This document shows positions 31,163-35,087 of a stretch of 35,087 nucleotides of DNA, one piece after another (positions within the stretch are counted from its first letter, which is position 1; every line of letters starts with the position of its first letter). The DNA is taken from assembly GCA_017434985.1 (NCBI GenBank), contig JAFSFY010000045.1, forward strand, positions 1 to 35,087, read 5' to 3'. Position numbers and translations under genes: made by a program. The stretch comes from Clostridia bacterium. GTDB lineage: Bacteria > Bacillota > Clostridia > Oscillospirales > Acutalibacteraceae. The notes below the pieces were generated by a model that saw only the letters and a list, made by a program, of their open reading frames with translations, was not told the DNA's origin and ran no database searches.

Positions 31163-31191
31163 TTGACTTTCGAAAAAAACAATGCTACACT
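31163..31191 (+). promoter_or_regulatory. Promoter of the RNase III-like unit
   Basis: -35 TTGACT (31163-31168), 17-nt spacer, -10 TACACT (31186-31191). Transcription should start near 31198, about 205 nt before the start codon. Confidence 0.75.
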
Positions 31192-31197
31192 GTTTTT

Positions 31198-31404
31198 GTC
31201 AGGGAAACCCTATGAAAGTAGTTGCATAAGGCTAATTGTTTTTGTTTTTTATGCAAGTGGGAAACAAAAGCAGCGTGTTTTATAAACATTATTTTGATAA
31301 GGTAAACCTTGTACACGGTACAAAGCTTTCCGTTTTTTGGTAAGCTTTATTTGTGTTGCAAGGTTTTTTGTTTTCTCTGGCAAAAAAGTTTAGGAGGAAA
31401 CACT
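31198..31404 (+). other. Long AT-rich structured leader of the RNase III-like gene
   Basis: About 205 nt without an evident gene and rich in short inverted repeats: AGGG-AAA-CCCT (31201-31211), TTGCATAA (31222-31229) with TTATGCAA (31249-31256), TGTTT-TAT-AAACA (31276-31288), AAGG-TAAA-CCTT (31299-31310), TTGTAC-ACG-GTACAA (31309-31323) and AAAGCTT (31322-31328) with AAGCTTT (31342-31348). It ends with the strong AGGAGG before the ATG. It matches no riboswitch class I can recall and has no terminator-like stem with a T-run. A leader cut by the encoded nuclease for self-regulation, as in E. coli rnc, is a reasonable guess. Confidence 0.55.
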
Positions 31405-32286
31405 ATGGAACGAATCAAACTGTCCGCAAACGAAAAAACCATCATCAAAGGGGTGATTCGCGAAAAAACGGGATATTTGATTGGCAGTTCGCTGCTGTTA
31501 AATCAAATATTCACACGAAGTTCCCTTGCCGCCGAATTGGGAGAAACCAGCAACGAAGTACTGGAATTTATCGGCGATCAAGTACTGAATCTCTACGTTA
31601 CCAAACGCATTGCCGATCGGTGCGGTGCCATTTCGCCCACTAAGGGATATGCCTTCTGCATTCGCGAAAACCGCTTTACGCAAATCAAGCAACAACTCGT
31701 CAACAATCAAACACTTGCACGCATTATAGACGACTGGGGAATCGCGCAATATCTGCTTTTGGGCAAAAGCGACGTCCATAATCACGTCGGCGACGAACCA
31801 AAAGTGAAAGCCGATTTGTTGGAAGCCATCATCGGCGGGATTGCCGTCAGTTGCAACTGGGATGCCGCCGTTTTGGAACAAGCCGTCTCCCAAGCGTTAA
31901 ATATCAACACCGCGCTTGATACTATGATTCAAGCCGAATGCGAAAAACACGACATCACCCTTGACAATGCCGTTACCCGCTTGAAGGAACTGGCGGAAAA
32001 AGGGCACTGTTCTATGCCAAGATATTCCTTTTCCGCCCCCGAATATCTCGGGTACGACGAAGAAGGAAATCCTCGGTGGGGTTGTTCGTGCGCTATTACC
32101 GATGACAAAACAGGTTATCAAAGAGGTGTGCTTGCCGCTTCAAAAAAAGACGCCAAAAAAGCCGTTGCCTATCTCCTCTTGTGTGCACTGCTGGAATTGC
32201 CCAACCAATACGGGCCGAACCACCACACACCGTGTTGGGTGTATCGAAACGGCGTACTATCGCCCGATTTAAAGGAGCGTGTGTAA
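31405..32286 (+). CDS. Divergent RNase III-family protein with a dsRNA-binding-like C-terminus
   Basis: A 293-residue protein. Residues about 15-165 match the RNase III catalytic domain: NEVLEFIGDQVLNL (50-63) corresponds to the signature NERLEFLGD, giving Glu 51, Glu 54 and Asp 58, and ADLLEAIIGG (136-145) supplies Asp 137 and Glu 140, so every metal-binding acid is kept. Residues about 185-258 look like a divergent double-stranded RNA-binding domain, with PRYSFSAPEYLG, an insert YDEEGNPRWGCSC, and ASKKDAKKAVAYLLL as the A-S-K-K-x-A helix. A C-terminal tail follows. It is longer than housekeeping RNase III (about 230) and not beside smc, ftsY or acpP, so it is probably a paralogue. AGGAGG lies 7 nt upstream; an acidic small gene follows directly. 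Confidence 0.85.
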   Translation: MERIKLSANEKTIIKGVIREKTGYLIGSSLLLNQIFTRSSLAAELGETSNEVLEFIGDQVLNLYVTKRIADRCGAISPTKGYAFCIRENRFTQIKQQLVNNQTLARIIDDWGIAQYLLLGKSDVHNHVGDEPKVKADLLEAIIGGIAVSCNWDAAVLEQAVSQALNINTALDTMIQAECEKHDITLDNAVTRLKELAEKGHCSMPRYSFSAPEYLGYDEEGNPRWGCSCAITDDKTGYQRGVLAASKKDAKKAVAYLLLCALLELPNQYGPNHHTPCWVYRNGVLSPDLKERV

Positions 32287-32288
32287 GT

Positions 32289-32459
32289 ATGCCAAAATGG
32301 TGTTTTAATTACGATTCCGGGGAGTACGAAGATATAGATAAAGACGGTTACAGTTGGACACAAGGCGAGTATGTGTATAATTGGGATGACAGCGACTATC
32401 GCCGAGAAGAAGAAGAGGAAGAACAACGCCGTCTTAACGACGAAGATGACGATTGGTAA
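32289..32459 (+). CDS. Very acidic, aromatic-rich 56-residue protein of unknown function
   Basis: The start codon lies 2 nt after the RNase III-like stop, with AAAGGAG 11 nt upstream inside the end of that gene, so translation is probably coupled. Of 56 residues 21 are Asp or Glu and only 6 are Lys or Arg; there are also four Trp and six Tyr. The N-terminal half alternates aromatic and acidic residues (YDSGEYEDIDKDGYSW, GEYVYNWDDSDY); the C-terminal part has a run of six Glu and ends NDEDDDW. I recognise no family. Such charge could mimic nucleic acid and occupy the RNA-binding face of the nuclease, or chelate metal; both are guesses. A terminator follows immediately, closing a two-gene unit. 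Confidence 0.75.
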   Translation: MPKWCFNYDSGEYEDIDKDGYSWTQGEYVYNWDDSDYRREEEEEEQRRLNDEDDDW

Positions 32460-32460
32460 T

Positions 32461-32489
32461 AAAAAAGCGGGTGTTTCACCCGCTTTTTT
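32461..32489. terminator. Bidirectional terminator between acidic gene and spoVAD
   Basis: AAAAAAGCGGGTG (32461-32473), TTT loop, CACCCGCTTTTTT (32477-32489). The spoVAD stop codon (minus strand, 32488-32490) overlaps its T-run. Confidence 0.93.
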
Positions 32490-33495
32490 ATCGTTTGAAA
32501 TGAATGAGATGGGCAATACCCGGGATGCTTTCGCCTTGTTGGGAGGAGGTGGGTGACATCAGTGCACCCGTGGCAACAAACAAACCGTCCCTCCACACGC
32601 CGCGTTCCAAATTGCCCAAAATGAGCGAGCACAGCACCGACGCCGAACAACCGCACCCCGACGCACCCGCGTGCACGTCCTGTGTTTCGCGGTCAAACAG
32701 CAACAAACCGCAGTCGAAATAGTTGTCACCGAGCGGCAGGTGTTCCCCCGCCATTTAGGTTTTTAACAGGTCGCTTCCCTCGGCGGCCAAATCGCCCGTC
32801 GCCACGAAATCGTAGTCGTCGGGGCGGGTGCCCGTATCCTCAAAAAAGCGCGTGAGCGTGTCCGCCGCCGCGGGTGCCATCGCCGCGCCCATATTGTTCA
32901 TATCGGTGATTCCCGCATCCACGATGCGACCGATACATGCCTCGGCTATATGCACCGTGCCGCCGCCAAGCCCCACGATCACCGCGCCGGACGCGGTGGC
33001 GGTCCACTGTGACGTGGGGGTGCGTTGACTGCCGTATTCCAGCGGAAACCGAAACTGCCGTTCGGCGGTGCAAAAATGCGACGAGGTGACCGCCGCCGCC
33101 ACGTCGGCGGCACCGCTGTCCACCAAAATGGAGGCGAGCGCCAACGTTTGCGCCATGGTGGAACACGCGCCGAACTGGCCGAGAAGCGGCACCCCCATTT
33201 CGCGCAACCCAAAGGTGGACGCGATGTTTTGGTTAAGCAGGTCACCGCTGAACAGCACGTCCACCTGCGACGGTGAAAACCCCGCTTTGTCCAGCGCACG
33301 GGTGAGCGCTTCTTTTTGCAAGCGGCTTTCTGCCTTTTCCCACGTTTTTTCACCCATTTTCGTGTCGGTAAACACCGCGTCAAATCCGGCACCGAGCGGA
33401 CCTTCGCCCTCTTTTTTACCCACGACCGACGCATACCCGAGCACCGTCGGACGCCCCGACAACACCACCGTGTGTTTTCCTTTTCTCTCCGCCAA
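32488..33495 (-). pseudogene. spoVAD: spoVAD interrupted by one in-frame TAA
   Basis: SpoVAD is a thiolase-fold, dipicolinate-binding protein of the SpoVA channel that loads Ca-DPA into the forespore. The frame is recognisable end to end: RPTVLGYASVVGKKEGEGPL at the start, LFSGDLLNQNIASTFGLREM in the middle, and near the C-terminus DCGLLLFD, GCGCSASVLC and TGALMSPTSSQQGESIPGIA. TAA at 32755-32757 splits it into 246 and 88 codons in the same frame; the sum (335) equals the usual length, so one codon was changed with no insertion or deletion. ATG follows the TAA at once, but no ribosome binding site is suitably placed, so only read-through or re-initiation could give both parts. Start TTG 33495 is chosen because GGAGG lies 8 nt upstream. 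Real loss, a split gene or an assembly error are all possible. Confidence 0.88.
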
Positions 33496-33520
33496 CCCAC
33501 ATTCCTCCAACACTTTTTGT

Positions 33521-33550
33521 TGGTATGTGCCGTTCGGCGCGCAAATATAC
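33521..33550 (-). promoter_or_regulatory. Sigma-G-like promoter of spoVAD
   Basis: Minus-strand -35 GTATA (33546-33550), 18-nt spacer, -10 CATACCA (33521-33527). This matches the forespore sigma-G pattern (GHATR, 17-18 nt, CATNHTA) with one mismatch. The start codon lies about 20 nt past the predicted transcription start. No sigma-A promoter is visible here. Confidence 0.55.
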
Positions 33551-33580
33551 AAAAAACGGACGAGTCGCTTACTCGTCCGT
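33550..33580 (-). terminator. Terminator of yebC
   Basis: ACGGACGAGT (33556-33565), 5-nt loop, ACTCGTCCGT (33571-33580), minus-strand TTTTTT. It isolates spoVAD from yebC transcription. Confidence 0.93.
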
Positions 33581-33587
33581 TTCGTTT

Positions 33588-34322
33588 TTATTCTTCGGGG
33601 CGTTCCCAGTTGTGCCACACGTTTTGCACGTCGTCGTTGTCTTCCAACGCGTCCAACAATTTTTCCATTTTGATGATGGACTCTTCGTCGGTCAACGCGG
33701 TGTACACGTCGGGCACCATTTCCACTTCGGCGGAAACGAACGCATAGCCTTTGGCTTCCAGATCGTCACGCACGGCGGAGAAATCTTCCGGCTCGGTGGT
33801 GATCTCGAACACGTCTTCGTCTGCCGCAAAGTCGGAGGCGCCGGCTTCCAGCGCGTCTTCCATCACGGTGTCTTCCGAAAGGCCTTCCGCTTCGATGACC
33901 AACACGCCTTTTTTGTTAAACATAAAGCTCACGCAACCCGTTTGGCCGAGGTTGCCGCCGAACTTGTCGAAATAGTGGCGCACGTCGGCGGCGGTACGGT
34001 TGCGGTTATCGGTCAACGTTTCCACGATGACGGCGATGCCGTTCGGGCCGTAGCCTTCGTATTGCAGGGCTTCGTAGTTGTCGCCGCTGCCCTCGCCCGC
34101 CGCTTTTTTGATGATGCGGTCGATGTTGTCGTTGGGCACGTTGTTGGCTTTCGCTTTGGCGATGGCGTCTTTCAGTTTCGAGTTTGACGCGGGGTCGGCC
34201 GAGCCGCCCTCTTTCACCGCCACCGCGATCTCACGACCCATTTTGGTGAATATCTTGGCTTTTTGGCCGTCCGTCTTTTCTTTTTTGCGTTTAATGTTAT
34301 TCCATTTGGAATGTCCCGACAT
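33588..34322 (-). CDS. yebC: YebC/PmpR-family protein (DNA-binding regulator / translation factor)
   Basis: A 244-residue protein of the very conserved YebC family, classically annotated as a transcriptional regulator; recent work on the family also implicates it in helping ribosomes through difficult proline-rich stretches. The N-terminus [20 protein letters not shown] is diagnostic; [20 protein letters not shown] (about 87-106) and the strongly acidic C-terminal third also fit. Length is standard (240-250). ATG 34322 with GGAG 8 nt upstream. It sits between spoVAC and spoVAD, which are normally adjacent. Confidence 0.96.
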   Translation of the reverse strand: MSGHSKWNNIKRKKEKTDGQKAKIFTKMGREIAVAVKEGGSADPASNSKLKDAIAKAKANNVPNDNIDRIIKKAAGEGSGDNYEALQYEGYGPNGIAVIVETLTDNRNRTAADVRHYFDKFGGNLGQTGCVSFMFNKKGVLVIEAEGLSEDTVMEDALEAGASDFAADEDVFEITTEPEDFSAVRDDLEAKGYAFVSAEVEMVPDVYTALTDEESIIKMEKLLDALEDNDDVQNVWHNWERPEE

Positions 34323-34375
34323 GGATAAGACTCCTTTTTTACACGGCGAAGTTGCCGTTTTCTCACACAAAGGAC

Positions 34376-34404
34376 AGTATACCACACATTTTTGCGGAAC
34401 GCAA
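34376..34404 (-). promoter_or_regulatory. Promoter of yebC
   Basis: Minus-strand -35 TTGCGT (34399-34404), 17-nt spacer ending in TGTGG, -10 TATACT (34376-34381). Confidence 0.75.
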
Positions 34405-34464
34405 CGAAAATTTTACGCATACTTCGCGCGCACCGCGACACACTACCGTTGAGGTGTTGCGCAA

Positions 34465-34950
34465 ATGAAAGTGACCAATCGGGAATACCAATCTCTCACC
34501 AAACGGCACGCGCCGAAATCGCCGCTTCTCAAGGATTGCGTGTGGGCGTTCACGGTCGGCGGCACGCTGTGCGCACTCGCGCAGATCGTCATCGATTTCG
34601 CCGCACGGTACGGATACGACGACAAAACCGCACGCTTGTGCGGATCGCTGTCGCTCATCGCACTCAGCGTGTTGCTCACGGCGCTCAACGTCTACGACAA
34701 CGTCGCCAAACACGCGGGCGCGGGCACGCTCGTCCCCATCACGGGGTTTGCCAACGCCATGGCCTCCCCCGCGCAAGAGTTTAAAACGGAGGGCTTCATT
34801 CTTGGTCTTGGCGCCAAGATGTTTACCATAGCAGGCCCCGTCATCGTCTACGGCACGGTGGCGAGTGTGGTATATGGGGTTGTGTATTGGATAATACAGA
34901 TGATATCAATACTAATCGGCACCGAGCAATCGGTGCCGAATAATCGTTAA
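34465..34950 (+). CDS. spoVAC: Stage V sporulation protein AC
   Basis: A 161-residue integral membrane protein of the SpoVA channel; SpoVAC of Bacillus acts as a mechanosensitive channel in dipicolinate movement across the spore inner membrane. Features: a basic N-terminus (YQSLTKRHAPKSPLLKDCVW), four hydrophobic segments, and the signature VPITGFANAMASPAQEFKTE (about 91-110) followed by GFILGLGAKMFTIAGPVIVY. GAGGTG lies 8 nt before the ATG. The next genes are not spoVAD and spoVAEB as usual; spoVAD lies behind it on the opposite strand. The C-terminal codons form a perfect hairpin (see 34916-34939). Confidence 0.94.
   Translation: MKVTNREYQSLTKRHAPKSPLLKDCVWAFTVGGTLCALAQIVIDFAARYGYDDKTARLCGSLSLIALSVLLTALNVYDNVAKHAGAGTLVPITGFANAMASPAQEFKTEGFILGLGAKMFTIAGPVIVYGTVASVVYGVVYWIIQMISILIGTEQSVPNNR
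34916..34939. terminator. Perfect hairpin at the 3' end of spoVAC
   Basis: TCGGCACCGA (34916-34925), GCAA loop, TCGGTGCCGA (34930-34939), inside the last codons. There is no T-run, so it may protect the mRNA end or be a weak terminator rather than a standard one. Confidence 0.5.
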
Positions 34951-35087
34951 CCTACTATTTCGATAGTAATTACGCAGGACAGAAAGGCGATGATATAGGA
35001 GCCGTTTTCTGCCGCTCCCCAGAAGTCGATCACCCTCATTTCATCTGAATTGTGCAACAATTGATGAGGCTTTCTATTTGCTTAAAC
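34947..35087. other. Unassigned tail; possible 30-codon minus-strand frame
   Basis: No recognised gene. On the minus strand the frame ending at 34947 is open from 35081, with an ATG at 35039 giving 30 codons (begins MRVIDFWGAAENGS, hydrophobic C-terminal half). Codons are rich in third-position C, as in coding DNA, but no ribosome binding site is clear. Short inverted pieces TACTA/TAGTA (34953-34968) and CCTCAT/ATGAGG (about 35034-35069) are present. It could be a small membrane peptide, the remains of a gene or chance. Confidence 0.2.

Noticed and set aside
31198-31404. Known riboswitch upstream of the RNase III-like gene
   Set aside because: The leader has no conserved core of TPP, SAM, preQ1, c-di-GMP, fluoride, THF or ZTP classes that I can recognise, and no expression-platform terminator.
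32755-32757. Recoding of TAA as a sense codon in this organism
   Set aside because: TAA ends many intact genes here (radC, rubrerythrin-side sialidase, RNase III-like gene), so a local mutation or error is more likely.
34395-34424. Sigma-G promoter before spoVAC (CATACTT at 34418)
   Set aside because: The -10-like string is good but no GHATR-type -35 lies 17-18 nt upstream; kept only as a weak possibility.

Overview
The window looks like a chromosomal segment of a moderately high-GC, anaerobic, spore-forming member of the Bacillota (class Clostridia; the style suggests an Oscillospirales- or Christensenellales-like gut lineage). The evidence is an Rnf complex in the clostridial order C-D-G-E-A-B, rubrerythrin, the sporulation genes spoVAC and spoVAD, consensus sigma-A promoters with strong GGAGG ribosome binding sites, GTG and TTG starts, a BspA-like surface protein with choline-binding-type repeats, and a lipoprotein with a Thr-rich linker. 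The lineage call is inference; the sequence does not name the species.

Layout. 1-350: the first bases of a 16S rRNA gene reading out of the window on the minus strand, with its leader and promoter. 355-4560: housekeeping genes (polysaccharide flippase, EamA exporter, RluA pseudouridine synthase, RadC). 4569-7460: rubrerythrin, a sialidase-like lipoprotein, a small XRE regulator with palindromes around it, and a 170-bp array of small hairpins separated by GTGAAATC / GATTTCAC. 7460-7790: a tRNA operon Met-Glu-Val. 7806-13596: one operon of NusG domain II protein, Gx transporter and rnfCDGEAB. 13727-18477: an ABC transporter operon of GldA/GldF/GldG/DUF4340 type. 18631-20196: RibF fused to a HAD phosphatase. 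20216-24453: sodium:solute symporter, sugar-phosphate isomerase-like TIM barrel, and the LRR/cell-wall-binding surface protein. 24640-31095: a catabolic region with an MlrC-like M81 hydrolase, a creatinase-like M24 protein and an ASRT-family small-molecule-binding protein in one operon, a divergent AraC regulator, and a GH2 beta-mannosidase. 31163-32489: a self-contained unit of a long structured leader, a divergent RNase III with all catalytic acids, and a 56-residue, extremely acidic, aromatic-rich protein. 32488-35087: spoVAD (broken by one in-frame TAA), yebC, spoVAC on the opposite strand, and an unexplained tail.

How parts fit. Rnf couples ferredoxin:NAD+ electron transfer to ion pumping and needs covalent FMN; the RibF fusion that makes FMN lies about 5 kb away. 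The symporter, isomerase, AraC, mannosidase and hydrolase genes suggest scavenging of glycans and small amides or peptides. The strongest candidates for something new are the RNase III/acidic-protein pair, the RibF-HAD fusion and the hairpin array.
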